From: JAQWRV01 sp045564915
GTDB lineage: Bacteria > Pseudomonadota > Alphaproteobacteria > Rhodospirillales > Rhodospirillaceae
Reading direction: 5' to 3'
Assembly: GCA_045564915.1 (NCBI GenBank)
Contig: JBJLGL010000011.1
Location: 1-64,000, forward strand
Length of the DNA stretch: 64,000 nt
Under the pieces are notes generated by a model. It was not told the origin of the DNA. It saw only the letters and a program-made list of their open reading frames with translations, and did no database searches. This document shows, piece after piece, positions 35,069-43,810 of the stretch. The translations under genes were made by a program, and so were the position numbers. Every line of letters starts with the position of its first letter. The first letter of the stretch is position 1.

Positions 35069-35950
35069 ATGAGTGGATATATCGACATCGTTTGCAATCC
35101 ATACACACCCTGGGTGCTGGAACGAAAACTCATGGGTGTAGACGAAGATTTCAAGACCCAAGTCCGAATGGCTGATGAAATGCGTAACGGTGTCGAAATA
35201 GACGATTACATCCGTAAGATGGATGCGGCTGGCATTGAACGCTCTTTACTTATCGCCCACCGTTGCGGTGATCTTAATGTCAAAGGCTCGCATCACATTC
35301 CTTATGAGTATGTGCGCGAGATTTGTGACAAACATCCGGATCGTTTTTCAGGTTTAGCAGGCATCGATACCACAAAAGGTATGGAGCAGTTGTATGAGCT
35401 TGATGTGGCTATCCGGGAATACGGGTTTGTTGGTGCTCACTGGTACCCTCACTGGTTTGGTATTCGACCTGATGCACCACAAATTTATCCCGTATACGCG
35501 AGGTGCTGCGAGCTTGATATTCCCATTATGATGCAGGTGGGGCAGAATCTGGTGTATTCTAAAGAGCGCCGTCTGCCATCTGTGGCTAAACCCATACTGC
35601 TTGACCAAGTGGCCATTGACTTTCCAGAGCTTGTATTGATCGGTATACACATTGGTGTCCCATGGACTGACGAGATGATTGCTATGTGTTGGAAACATGA
35701 AAACATCTATACCGCTGGTGATGCTTATGCCCCGAAGCATTGGCCAAAACAATATGTGCACTATGCCAATTCTTATGGCCGTCACAAAGTTATGTTTGGA
35801 ACCGATTGGCCCGTGATAGACCCTGAGAGGGCCGTGCGCGAAGTAGGTGATTTTGGTATGCGCGCAGAGGCGCACAAAATGCTCATGCGCGACAATGCGC
35901 TGCGGCTATTTAAACGCATCCCCGGCACCCAAGCTGCATCAGCTAAGTAG
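35069..35950 (+). CDS. amidohydrolase-2 family protein (ACMSD-like)
   Basis: 293 aa, 12 bases after the hydrolase. A TIM-barrel amidohydrolase_2 (PF04909-type) protein: KHPDRFSGLAGIDTTKG, GFVGAHWYPHWFG, LVLIGIHIGVPWTDEM and MFGTDWPVIDPERAV, the last providing the conserved Asp. The N-terminal metal-binding HxH of the family is not seen; the strand reads YIDIVCNPYTP. The metal site must differ from ACMSD-type decarboxylases. Family members decarboxylate or hydrolyse aromatic acids and lactones. No signal peptide. Confidence 0.8.
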   Translation: MSGYIDIVCNPYTPWVLERKLMGVDEDFKTQVRMADEMRNGVEIDDYIRKMDAAGIERSLLIAHRCGDLNVKGSHHIPYEYVREICDKHPDRFSGLAGIDTTKGMEQLYELDVAIREYGFVGAHWYPHWFGIRPDAPQIYPVYARCCELDIPIMMQVGQNLVYSKERRLPSVAKPILLDQVAIDFPELVLIGIHIGVPWTDEMIAMCWKHENIYTAGDAYAPKHWPKQYVHYANSYGRHKVMFGTDWPVIDPERAVREVGDFGMRAEAHKMLMRDNALRLFKRIPGTQAASAK

Positions 35951-35968
35951 ATAGTAGGCAACTAGTTG

Positions 35969-37513
35969 ATGGAGTCTCTTAAATCTAGAACGGTCCAACT
36001 TCCCCATTTCTATCAGTCAATGACCGCTGCCAAGGGTTTGCGGGCTACTATGCAGCGTGATCCCGACAAGGTAGCAATTGTTCATGGAAATAAAAGCCGG
36101 ACCTACCGCGAACTATCAGATCGTACGGATAGGCTGACAGCGGCAGCGATTTCAGAGCTGAAGCTGAACAAGGGGGACAATGTTGCTATAGTTGCCAAGA
36201 ATTCTATTGAGTATGTAGAAGTGGTGTGCGGCTTGCCTGATGCAGGAGCAGCTGTGGCTACTGTTAATCCTCGGCTCACTAGTTCCGAAATCGAGGCTAT
36301 CTGCAATGATGCCCAGGCCCGCGTGGTTTTTTTTGATGATGCATCAGCCGATGCCCTGGGCGCCGCATCTTTCGAGACTGTTGAACATACAGTGCACTTG
36401 GGCGATGAATTTGAGAGATTGATTAAAGAAGCTTCTATTCCTGATACTTATCCTGAAATTAACGAGTGGGACCCATGGACTATTCCTTACACCTCCGGCA
36501 CTACTGGAAAGCCTAAAGGTGTAGTATTGCCGCAGCGGTCCAGGTTGTTAGCTTTTTATCAGATGGCGCAAGAATTCGGCTGCTATAGCCCGGAGGACCG
36601 TTTTCTTGGCACCACCCCCATGAACCACGGAGCAGGGATTGCATTTCCGTTAGCAGCGATTATGTCCGGCGGTTTTACGGAAATCCTAGATCACTTTGAT
36701 CCCGAAGAGCTCCTCATGAAACTTAAAGAGGGGAACTTTTCTGGTGTATTTACGGTTCCAACCCAGCACCATGCTATCTTTGGCCTTGAGAAACCTGTGC
36801 TTGAAAAGTACCGAGGCGTACAGATGAAAGCGGTGATTTCAAATGCATCTGCTTTGCCACAGCATCTTAAATACAAAATTGTAGAATACTTTGGCGAAGG
36901 CAAGTTGCATGAAACCTATGGGTCGACCGAGGCGGGCTTCGTTACTAATTTGCGGCCACCTTTTCAGCTACAAAAAGAGCGCTGTGTGGGCACCCCTTTC
37001 CCACATACTTTTGTCAAGCTTACAGATGATAATTTTTGTGAAGTTGGGCCGGAAGAGGCGGGTGAGTTGTGGGTTAAGTCACCTTCAGCTTTCGCTGGTT
37101 ATTGGAACCGGCCCGATGCTACTGCTGAAGCGTTTCGCGATGGCTGGATAACCGTTGGTGATGTGGGCAAGCGTGATCAAGACGGTTTTATCTATATAAT
37201 TGATCGCAAGAAAGACATGGTTATCACGGGAGGAGTAAACGTTTATCCCCGTGAGATTGAAGAGCTATTATTTACGCACCCCTCTATTGCTGATGTAGCC
37301 GTAGTCGGGGTGCCGGACGAAAAGTGGGGTGAACGGCTCAAGGTCTTCGTTGTTCTTGATAAGCATGCCAGCCTGAACTTGGATGACATTGCCCGTTTCT
37401 GTGAAGGCAAGCTGGCTAGTTTCAAATTGCCTAAGGAGATGGCTACCATCGACACACTGCCGCGCAATGCCAATGGGAAAGTACTCAAGATTGAACTGCG
37501 TAAGATCGGATGA
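35969..37513 (+). CDS. AMP-dependent acyl-CoA synthetase/ligase
   Basis: 514 aa from ATG 35969 (a TTG one codon earlier is possible). ANL-superfamily adenylating enzyme: P-loop-like YTSGTTGKPKGVVLPQRS, ISNASALPQHLK, YGSTEAGF, the hinge region GDVGKRDQDGFIYIIDRKKDMVITGGVNVYPREIEE and the catalytic Lys in PRNANGKVLKIEL at the end. It activates a carboxylic acid (aromatic, fatty or dicarboxylic) as AMP then CoA ester in the cytoplasm. In context it would feed the product of the neighbouring hydrolases into CoA-linked degradation. Substrate unknown. Confidence 0.92.
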   Translation: MESLKSRTVQLPHFYQSMTAAKGLRATMQRDPDKVAIVHGNKSRTYRELSDRTDRLTAAAISELKLNKGDNVAIVAKNSIEYVEVVCGLPDAGAAVATVNPRLTSSEIEAICNDAQARVVFFDDASADALGAASFETVEHTVHLGDEFERLIKEASIPDTYPEINEWDPWTIPYTSGTTGKPKGVVLPQRSRLLAFYQMAQEFGCYSPEDRFLGTTPMNHGAGIAFPLAAIMSGGFTEILDHFDPEELLMKLKEGNFSGVFTVPTQHHAIFGLEKPVLEKYRGVQMKAVISNASALPQHLKYKIVEYFGEGKLHETYGSTEAGFVTNLRPPFQLQKERCVGTPFPHTFVKLTDDNFCEVGPEEAGELWVKSPSAFAGYWNRPDATAEAFRDGWITVGDVGKRDQDGFIYIIDRKKDMVITGGVNVYPREIEELLFTHPSIADVAVVGVPDEKWGERLKVFVVLDKHASLNLDDIARFCEGKLASFKLPKEMATIDTLPRNANGKVLKIELRKIG

Positions 37514-37892
37514 GGCCATAACAGAAGATCCGGCCATTACGAAAGTGTGGGCGGCTCTGTCCAGGATTCCCGACCCATGCCATGCCCTTTCTGGATATGA
37601 TCTGAGTATAGTAGATCTAGGCCTCATTAATGAAATCACCCGCAAGTGCGAGACAATCACTGTTAGCGTAACCTTTACCGACCCCAGCTGCGTGTTCTCC
37701 TATAAGATCATCATGGAACTGGAGGACTTGGCCGCCTCATTGAAAGGTGTGCAAAAAATCGTCGTTGTGTCTGACCCATACCCGCTATGGACGGAAGACC
37801 GACTAAGCCCCAAGGCTAAGGATTTGTTTGCAAGCAAACGCGAAAAGTATTCTATCCACCGGCGAGCTAGTCCAAAAGGAGACGATGGATGA
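37491..37892 (+). CDS. DUF59/MIP18-family Fe-S assembly-type protein
   Basis: About 133 aa. The start is uncertain: TTG 37491 with GGGAAAG nine bases upstream is my choice, overlapping the ligase gene by 23 bases. The conserved domain begins at DPAITKVWAALSRIPDP and includes DLSIVDLGLI, TDPSCVFSYKI (the T-x-P-x-C motif) and DPYPLWTEDRLS, all typical of DUF59 proteins such as PaaD and SufT. These help mature Fe-S or other metal centres of specific enzymes. Its place between a CoA ligase and an exported amidohydrolase suggests it serves an enzyme of this pathway. Its stop overlaps the next ATG by four bases. Confidence 0.75.
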   Translation: MNCVRSDEAITEDPAITKVWAALSRIPDPCHALSGYDLSIVDLGLINEITRKCETITVSVTFTDPSCVFSYKIIMELEDLAASLKGVQKIVVVSDPYPLWTEDRLSPKAKDLFASKREKYSIHRRASPKGDDG

Positions 37893-39076
37893 CAGATTCC
37901 TCATCGCTAGATTTTAGTCGACGTACAGCATTGCAGACCTTAGGTGTTGCTGGCGCTATGGCAGCTACGCGTGGTGTTTCGCCTTCGCTAGCTCAGGTAA
38001 ACTGGTCACCGGAATTACATCCCATGGCCGAGCGGATTTTTGTTATTGATGGTGTTTCTCATTGCTACAACCATGCCGACTACAACAGGCGTATCAAAAG
38101 GGCAGCGGCAACCAGTATCAACACTACGCACAGGTATCATGTTGCTTGCACCCCTGAGCCGTATCGACTCACTTTTGAACAGTGGTCCCGCGATTGGCAG
38201 CCCGATGAAGTCATGGATATAATGTTTATGGAAAGCCATACAGACATGATGATCATGCATTCGGTTCCCATGTATGATCTTTACTATGATGGTTTAGTCT
38301 CTAATGAAAAAGGCGCTTATCTAAAGGGAAACTTCCCTGACCGCGTATTATGGTATGGCGCCCTAGATTTATTTGATCCCTATAATATTGTTAAAGAGAA
38401 AGCCGACAAGTTGATTGATCAGGGTGTAGATGGGATCAAGTTCTATCCCACGCGCATCAACCTGCAAACTAATGAACCCGAAGGCTGGCTTATGGATGAT
38501 GAAAAGCGGGCATTTCCTGTATTTGATTATCTACAAGCTAATGGCGTTACACATCTGGCGGTGCATAAGCTGGTTGGTCATGTAGGTCCAGAAACGGCAG
38601 CGCTTGGCGTCGACGATCTCTATAGGGCAGCTGAGGTTTTCCCCGACATCACCTTCCACCTGGTACATGCAGGCTGGCAGAATTTCGAAGAGACTGCCGC
38701 TTTGATGAAGGCCCGGGAGAACATCACTGCTGTTCTAGAAGGGCCAATGTTATTCCCGCTATTTGACATGGCCACCTTTAATGAAATGATGAATGTGTTT
38801 ATGACCCAGGTTGATATCAACCGAATCATTTACGCATCCACTTCCGTAAACCAACACCCATATTGGATTGTCAATGCTTTCTTCGATTTTGAACCGCCTG
38901 AAGGTGCTCCTTACACTCTCTCGGAAGCCAAAAAGGCAAAAATTCTTGGTGCCAATTTGGCCCGCTACCACGGCATTGATATTCCCGCCCAGCGGCTCAA
39001 GATAGCAGAAGACAAATGGTCAGTTGCTAACCAAACTAATGGCTTGCGTGAGCCCTACATAATGCAGCGTGGTTGA
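37889..39076 (+). CDS. Tat-exported amidohydrolase-2 family protein
   Basis: 395 aa. Twin-arginine signal near the start (FSRRTALQTLGVAGAMAATRG, cleavage probably after SLA at about residue 35). The mature part is amidohydrolase_2: ERIFVIDGVSHCYNHADYN, DRVLWYGALDLFDPY, GVDGIKFYPTRIN, HLAVHKLVGHVGP, FHLVHAGWQNFEET, and IIYASTSVN where the usual catalytic Asp motif (GSD/GTD) is replaced. The HxH motif is also altered. Export by Tat implies folding around a cofactor or metal in the cytoplasm. Paralogous to the cytoplasmic protein at 35069. Substrate unknown. Confidence 0.8.
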   Translation: MTDSSSLDFSRRTALQTLGVAGAMAATRGVSPSLAQVNWSPELHPMAERIFVIDGVSHCYNHADYNRRIKRAAATSINTTHRYHVACTPEPYRLTFEQWSRDWQPDEVMDIMFMESHTDMMIMHSVPMYDLYYDGLVSNEKGAYLKGNFPDRVLWYGALDLFDPYNIVKEKADKLIDQGVDGIKFYPTRINLQTNEPEGWLMDDEKRAFPVFDYLQANGVTHLAVHKLVGHVGPETAALGVDDLYRAAEVFPDITFHLVHAGWQNFEETAALMKARENITAVLEGPMLFPLFDMATFNEMMNVFMTQVDINRIIYASTSVNQHPYWIVNAFFDFEPPEGAPYTLSEAKKAKILGANLARYHGIDIPAQRLKIAEDKWSVANQTNGLREPYIMQRG

Positions 39077-39107
39077 TGGGCATTAGATAGTACGGCCTAA
39101 TTTAAAT

Positions 39108-41249
39108 ATGACAAAACTGATATATCTTCGAGAGATAGTAGCGAGTTTATGTTTAATAACATCATTATTTATAGATTTGCATGCGAGTGCACAGTCGCAG
39201 CCGGTGGTGTCTGGCCTTCCAGGCTTGCGCACTAATGAGGAGGGTAAAATCATTGTCGGTGCGACCGTACCTACAACTGGGCCGCTGGCTACGTCTGGGT
39301 TGCTATACTATAATGCTCTACAGATGGCGGAGGAAGACATTAACACCGCTGGTGGCATCCATGGTAAAGAAGTCGATATAGTTTTTGAAGATACTCAGCA
39401 GTCCAACTCCACTGCAGTATCAGCATTTATCAAATTAGTTGAAGATCACGATCCAGTTGCAATTTTTCTTTCCAGTTATACACCCCAGAACTTTGCCGTA
39501 GAGCCGGAAGTTAAGCGCGCTGCACGTCCAGCATTCTACGGTGGTGGTGCCGACGGCCTTCATCAACGTGGCAATACATGGATGTTTCGTATTAAGCAGC
39601 CGGACTCCGTGATCGTAAAGGCCATGGTCGATACAGTCATCAATCGCCTTGGCAAGAGACGCCCAGCTATAGTCTATATTCAAAATGATTATGGCCAAGG
39701 TTTAGCAAAACACGCAGAGCAAGAATTCCGTGAAATTGGTATTGATCCTATTCTTGAATCCCATCAGTCAGCAGATAATGATCTGACACCACAATTACTT
39801 AGTGCAGTCGGTCAGGGTGCTGATATCCTACTCAGTGTTGGGTTCACGCGAGACACGGCCTTATTATTTGGGGCGCGCAAGGCCCTTGGTATTGATCTTC
39901 CTGTAATTTCTAATCCAACCTTGACGGGGCCTGCCACGCTCGAGCTTTTGTCAGCAAGAGAAATCGATGGTGCTTATGCTGTGGTTGACGCTTACCTTCC
40001 TGGCCGGATCGAATTTGATACGGGTAATTTTATTGGCCGTTATGAAAGGCGGTTTGGCTATGGGGTTGATCCGTCCTTTGCATCGAACTTTTATGATGCG
40101 GCCTTGATGCTAGCTGATGGTTTGCGCGCAGTTGGCACTGATGCCAAAAGGCTTCGAGAATGGATAGCTACTGTGAAAGACTATGAAGGTATTACTCGTA
40201 CCTATAGAGCAGACGAGTTCGGCAATCTTGGCAATTCGGTTGCGCTGGTTAGGTTCGAACCAGGCACGAAGAATTATAATCTCGTTGACACATATGTCTC
40301 AGGTGCAGAAAGGGTGCAAGTTTCTCATAACTACTCAGCACAGGCTCCCGCGCTCTCACAAAAAGAGTTCTGGTTTGGCCCCCTCCTGCAATCCACCTTC
40401 AATGGTCTTGCTATTGGCTGTATCTATGCATTGATGGCCTTGGGATTTGTCCTCGTCTATGAGGCAACGGGCGTGGTTAACTTTGCGGCAGGCCAGTTAG
40501 TTGTGCTTGGTGCATTCTTCGGCCTCACCGGTGTAGCTATGCTCGGCCAAGCGCCAATACCGGGGTATTTATTTGCTCTCATCTCTATGATGCTATTAGG
40601 CATCTTGTTTTTTTTATTCGTATATCTCCCGCTGCAGAATAGTCCAGTGGTTACGATCATCGTCGGGACTATTGCAGTTGGCATTGTGATTCAAAATCTG
40701 GCCCTGATCACCTGGGGCCCCTTACCCCAGCGGCTAGCATCTCCCTTTAGTGTGGATCCATTTTCTATAGGGCCTTTAGTCTTATCCTCGCATCTTCTTG
40801 CCGTGATAATCGTTACTTCCACCGTGGTCGGAATGCTAGCATTTCTATTATATTTTACTGCCCTTGGTGCACAGATGCGAGCTGTTGCCCAGGATGCGGA
40901 AACTGCACGCTTGATGGGTATTAATGCTGGCGGTGTTTACGCTTTTACCTGGGCCCTGGCTGGAGTGCTGGCCGGAATTGGCGGACTACTGATGGGGCCG
41001 GTGTGGTTTGTCGATGCGTCAATGGGCGATGCCTTGGCCTTGAAGGCGTTTGCCGCCACCATCATAGGGGGATTTGGTAGCGTGCCGGGCGCGATCTTTG
41101 GGGGCATATTAGTTGGGCTTACCGAATCTCTGTCTGCTAGCTACATCTCATCTACGTATAAGGACGCGATCGTCTTCCTGGTCATGGTAAGTTTTCTTCT
41201 AATAAGGCCGCAAGGCATCTTTGGCGAGCATGGCGGAGACAGGGCGTGA
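39108..41249 (+). CDS. fused periplasmic binding protein (Peripla_BP_6) and LivH-type permease
   Basis: 713 aa, one uninterrupted frame. Residues 1-29 are a signal peptide (ending DLHASA). Residues 45-400 are a Leu/Ile/Val-type binding protein: VGATVPTTGPLATSGLLYYNALQMAEEDINTAGGI-like start, FEDTQQSNSTAVSAFIKLV, VIYIQNDYGQGLAKHAEQEF-like core, and SNFYDAALMLADGLRA. After a 25-residue linker, from about residue 431, comes a LivH permease: NGLAIGCIYALMALGFVLVYEATGVVNFAAG, then the ATPase-contact loop GAQMRAVAQDAETARLMGIN near 586 and GGFGSVPGAIFGGILVGL. The fusion requires the permease N-terminus to face the periplasm. No free binding protein or LivH lies in the cluster. Confidence 0.9.
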   Translation: MTKLIYLREIVASLCLITSLFIDLHASAQSQPVVSGLPGLRTNEEGKIIVGATVPTTGPLATSGLLYYNALQMAEEDINTAGGIHGKEVDIVFEDTQQSNSTAVSAFIKLVEDHDPVAIFLSSYTPQNFAVEPEVKRAARPAFYGGGADGLHQRGNTWMFRIKQPDSVIVKAMVDTVINRLGKRRPAIVYIQNDYGQGLAKHAEQEFREIGIDPILESHQSADNDLTPQLLSAVGQGADILLSVGFTRDTALLFGARKALGIDLPVISNPTLTGPATLELLSAREIDGAYAVVDAYLPGRIEFDTGNFIGRYERRFGYGVDPSFASNFYDAALMLADGLRAVGTDAKRLREWIATVKDYEGITRTYRADEFGNLGNSVALVRFEPGTKNYNLVDTYVSGAERVQVSHNYSAQAPALSQKEFWFGPLLQSTFNGLAIGCIYALMALGFVLVYEATGVVNFAAGQLVVLGAFFGLTGVAMLGQAPIPGYLFALISMMLLGILFFLFVYLPLQNSPVVTIIVGTIAVGIVIQNLALITWGPLPQRLASPFSVDPFSIGPLVLSSHLLAVIIVTSTVVGMLAFLLYFTALGAQMRAVAQDAETARLMGINAGGVYAFTWALAGVLAGIGGLLMGPVWFVDASMGDALALKAFAATIIGGFGSVPGAIFGGILVGLTESLSASYISSTYKDAIVFLVMVSFLLIRPQGIFGEHGGDRA

Positions 41250-41259
41250 GGATTGGCTA

Positions 41260-42258
41260 ATGACTCGCAAATCGACCTGGATTCTACTGATTGGCGTAAC
41301 TGCATTCTCACTAGGCGCTGGCTTAGTCCTTGAAGGTTATTCTTTGCGGGTGTTAACCCTCGGCCTGATTGCTGCGTTAGCAGTGCTCGGCCTTAATTTA
41401 ATTTTTGGCTACTGCGGACTGATACACCTAGGTCAGGCGGCTTTTGTGGGGCTTGGAGCGTATACGTCTGCTCTCCTGACCACAAAACTTGGCTGGTCGA
41501 TGGTTTTATCTATTCCCACCGCTATAGTTGTTACCGGTTTTGCAGCAGGACTTATAAGCCTGCCGCTGTTGCGTTTAAAGGGTCATTACCTGGCGCTAGC
41601 AACAGTTGGGGTTAATGTAGTGATCGAACTGATCGCAAAGAACTGGGTTGAACTAACTAATGGCTACAATGGCATCACTGGTATTCCCCGGCTGACTGAG
41701 GAACTATCTAGCGTTACACCTGAGCGTACTTTTCTTTTTATCATTACTGCAGCTCTCTTAGTCGGCATCGGTTTGTCGGCGCGGCTTAGAGAGTCCCGTC
41801 TTGGACGTGCTATGATTGCCGTTAGGGATGATGAAACGGCAGCGCAAGTCTCAGGCATAAATGTAGTCCAGGTTCGTATTATAGCTTTTGTTATGGGTGC
41901 TATGTTCGCAGCAGTATCTGGAGTGTTATTCGCACATTACACAGGCTTTATTTCACCAACTGACTTTGGTGTGCCAATTTCTATTCTCTATTTGGTGATG
42001 ATCATAGTTGGCGGTGAGGCCTCTATCGGGGGAGTAATTGCTGGGGCAGTAATTATAACATTCCTGCCAGAGCTATTGCGTGATGCTGCCGAGCGCCTGG
42101 TCACCGTCGGCTTGTCAGAGAGCGGTCTTATTGTCCGACTGCTTGATGAAGGTTATCTCGCATTTTATGGCCTTATTACTTTATTGGTTTTGGTGTTTAT
42201 GCCTAAGGGCCTAGCAGGCCTACTCCATCGTGTTAAAAAAGTAGTAATAATTTCATGA
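41260..42258 (+). CDS. livM: branched-chain-type ABC permease (LivM)
   Basis: 332 aa from ATG 41260, chosen for its GAGGA site 7 bases upstream; earlier in-frame starts overlap the fusion gene. About eight to nine membrane helices. LivM features: GLNLIFGYCGLIHLGQAAFVGLGAY, LKGHYLALATVGVNVVIELI, the EAA-like loop SRLGRAMIAVRDDETAAQVSGINV and GGEASIGGVIAGAVIITFLPELLR. It forms the second membrane subunit with the LivH half of the upstream fusion. Its stop overlaps the LivG start by four bases. Confidence 0.92.
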   Translation: MTRKSTWILLIGVTAFSLGAGLVLEGYSLRVLTLGLIAALAVLGLNLIFGYCGLIHLGQAAFVGLGAYTSALLTTKLGWSMVLSIPTAIVVTGFAAGLISLPLLRLKGHYLALATVGVNVVIELIAKNWVELTNGYNGITGIPRLTEELSSVTPERTFLFIITAALLVGIGLSARLRESRLGRAMIAVRDDETAAQVSGINVVQVRIIAFVMGAMFAAVSGVLFAHYTGFISPTDFGVPISILYLVMIIVGGEASIGGVIAGAVIITFLPELLRDAAERLVTVGLSESGLIVRLLDEGYLAFYGLITLLVLVFMPKGLAGLLHRVKKVVIIS

Positions 42259-43055
42259 CTGCCCTACTAGCAGTGGAGGGCCTAAGAAAAACTTTTGGCG
42301 GGCTGATTGCTGTGGATGATGTCTCTTTCAACGTGTTTCCCGGCGAAGCCTTTGCTCTGATAGGCCCTAATGGTGCGGGAAAATCGACTGTTCTTAATCT
42401 GCTCTCTGGTCTGATGCGACCCACGCGTGGCCAAGTTCGTGTAGAGGGAGAATCTATTAGTGGCTGGCCAGCTCACTTGATCAGAGCAGCTGGGGTTGGT
42501 CGCACATTTCAAAATGGCCGCTTATTTTCTCGTCTTTCGGTGTTTGAGAATGTCTTAGTTGGAGCCGAAACCAGTGCGGGGGGCACGATATTTGATATTC
42601 TATTGCGACGAAGTGCTTACAGTAAGATAGAGAAAGCCCTGCATGTGCGTGCCGCTGCGGCGTTGGAGCGTGTGGGTCTGTCCGATATAGCTCAGCAGGA
42701 GACTGGTAGTCTTCCTTATGGTGTCCAGCGCAAACTGGAAATTGCGCGTGCCTTAGCCGCCGAAACCAAAATTCTTCTGCTGGACGAACCTGCTGCAGGG
42801 CTGAACCAAACGGAGACTGAATCTTTGCTTGAGGTGCTTAGCAACCTCAAGAGTGATGGAATAGCTGTCGTTCTGATTGAGCACGATATGGGTCTCGTTA
42901 TGCGCTGGTCCGACCGCATAGCCGTCTTGAACTTTGGTGCTAAGATAGCCGAAGGTTCAGCAGCTACTATTCGAAACGACCCAAGTGTCATTGAAGCATA
43001 TCTTGGTAACAGCGCAGCGGCTTTAAATCCTGTAGTGGGTCCGGGCAATGCTTGA
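42255..43055 (+). CDS. livG: branched-chain-type ABC ATPase (LivG)
   Basis: 266 aa. Walker A GPNGAGKST at about residues 37-45, the LivG-specific VGRTFQNGRLFSRLSVFENVLVG, signature LPYGVQRKLEIARALA (Val in place of the usual Gln, Ser replaced by Tyr as in LivG), Walker B ILLLDEPAAGL and the switch His in IEHDMGLVM. The C-terminus has the LivG tail with AEGSAATIRNDPSVIEAYLG. It energises the Liv-type importer. Overlaps the LivF start by eight bases. Confidence 0.93.
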   Translation: MTALLAVEGLRKTFGGLIAVDDVSFNVFPGEAFALIGPNGAGKSTVLNLLSGLMRPTRGQVRVEGESISGWPAHLIRAAGVGRTFQNGRLFSRLSVFENVLVGAETSAGGTIFDILLRRSAYSKIEKALHVRAAAALERVGLSDIAQQETGSLPYGVQRKLEIARALAAETKILLLDEPAAGLNQTETESLLEVLSNLKSDGIAVVLIEHDMGLVMRWSDRIAVLNFGAKIAEGSAATIRNDPSVIEAYLGNSAAALNPVVGPGNA

Positions 43056-43761
43056 GATTAGAACACTCTCCGTCTCTTATGGCCCCATCAATGCGTTGCA
43101 AGAGGTTTCGCTTGTAGTCAAGGAAGGTGAAACGGTAGCGTTATTAGGAGCTAATGGCGCCGGCAAAACAACGATGCTGCGTGCAATCTCAGGGTTGGTC
43201 AGGCCGCGGTCTGGTGCTGTCACTATGCGAGGCCAGGACCTTTTGGGCATAAGTGTAGAAAAGCGTGTACGTCTTGGTCTGGTCCATGTGCCAGAGCGTC
43301 GCCGTATTTTTGGCAACCTGACAGTGGCAGAAAACCTTGGCGTAGCGGCTAGCGCCTGGCGCCGTTTGGGCCAAAGTATTCAAGATGATCTAGATAAAGT
43401 GTATGAATTCTTGCCGCGGCTTTCGGAACGCCGCCATCAGCGCGGGTGGTCATTGTCAGGTGGTGAGCAACAGATGCTCGCTATTGGCCGTGCCTTAATG
43501 GCTCGGCCTAAGGTTTTGCTTCTCGACGAACCCAGTCTAGGTCTTGCCCCCGTAGTGGCGGCTGGTGTGTTTGAGAAGATTCGCGCTATCGCTTCTGAGG
43601 GGGTTACAGTGCTAGTTGTTGAACAGAATTCGGTATTAGCACTCTCCGCGGCTGCCCGCGGTTATGTGCTGGAATCGGGATGTATTGCCCTGGCCGGCAA
43701 AAGCCAAACCTTGCTGCAGGACCCTAAAGTTCGCGAAGCCTATCTCGGTGGAGTGCCTTAA
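43048..43761 (+). CDS. livF: branched-chain-type ABC ATPase (LivF)
   Basis: 237 aa. Walker A GANGAGKTT, Q-loop followed by LVHVPERRRIFGNLTVAENLGVAA, signature LSGGEQQMLAIGRALM, Walker B VLLLDEPSLGLAP and the final VREAYLGG typical of LivF. It pairs with LivG as a heterodimeric motor. Together with livM and the fusion gene this makes a complete importer. Family members carry branched-chain amino acids, short-chain amides, urea or aromatic acids; the island context favours an aromatic or amide substrate (inference). Confidence 0.93.
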   Translation: MLEIRTLSVSYGPINALQEVSLVVKEGETVALLGANGAGKTTMLRAISGLVRPRSGAVTMRGQDLLGISVEKRVRLGLVHVPERRRIFGNLTVAENLGVAASAWRRLGQSIQDDLDKVYEFLPRLSERRHQRGWSLSGGEQQMLAIGRALMARPKVLLLDEPSLGLAPVVAAGVFEKIRAIASEGVTVLVVEQNSVLALSAAARGYVLESGCIALAGKSQTLLQDPKVREAYLGGVP

Positions 43762-43810
43762 CCAGACGCAATAAGGCGCAAGAATGTAGAAAATAATAAA
43801 GGAAGAAGAA

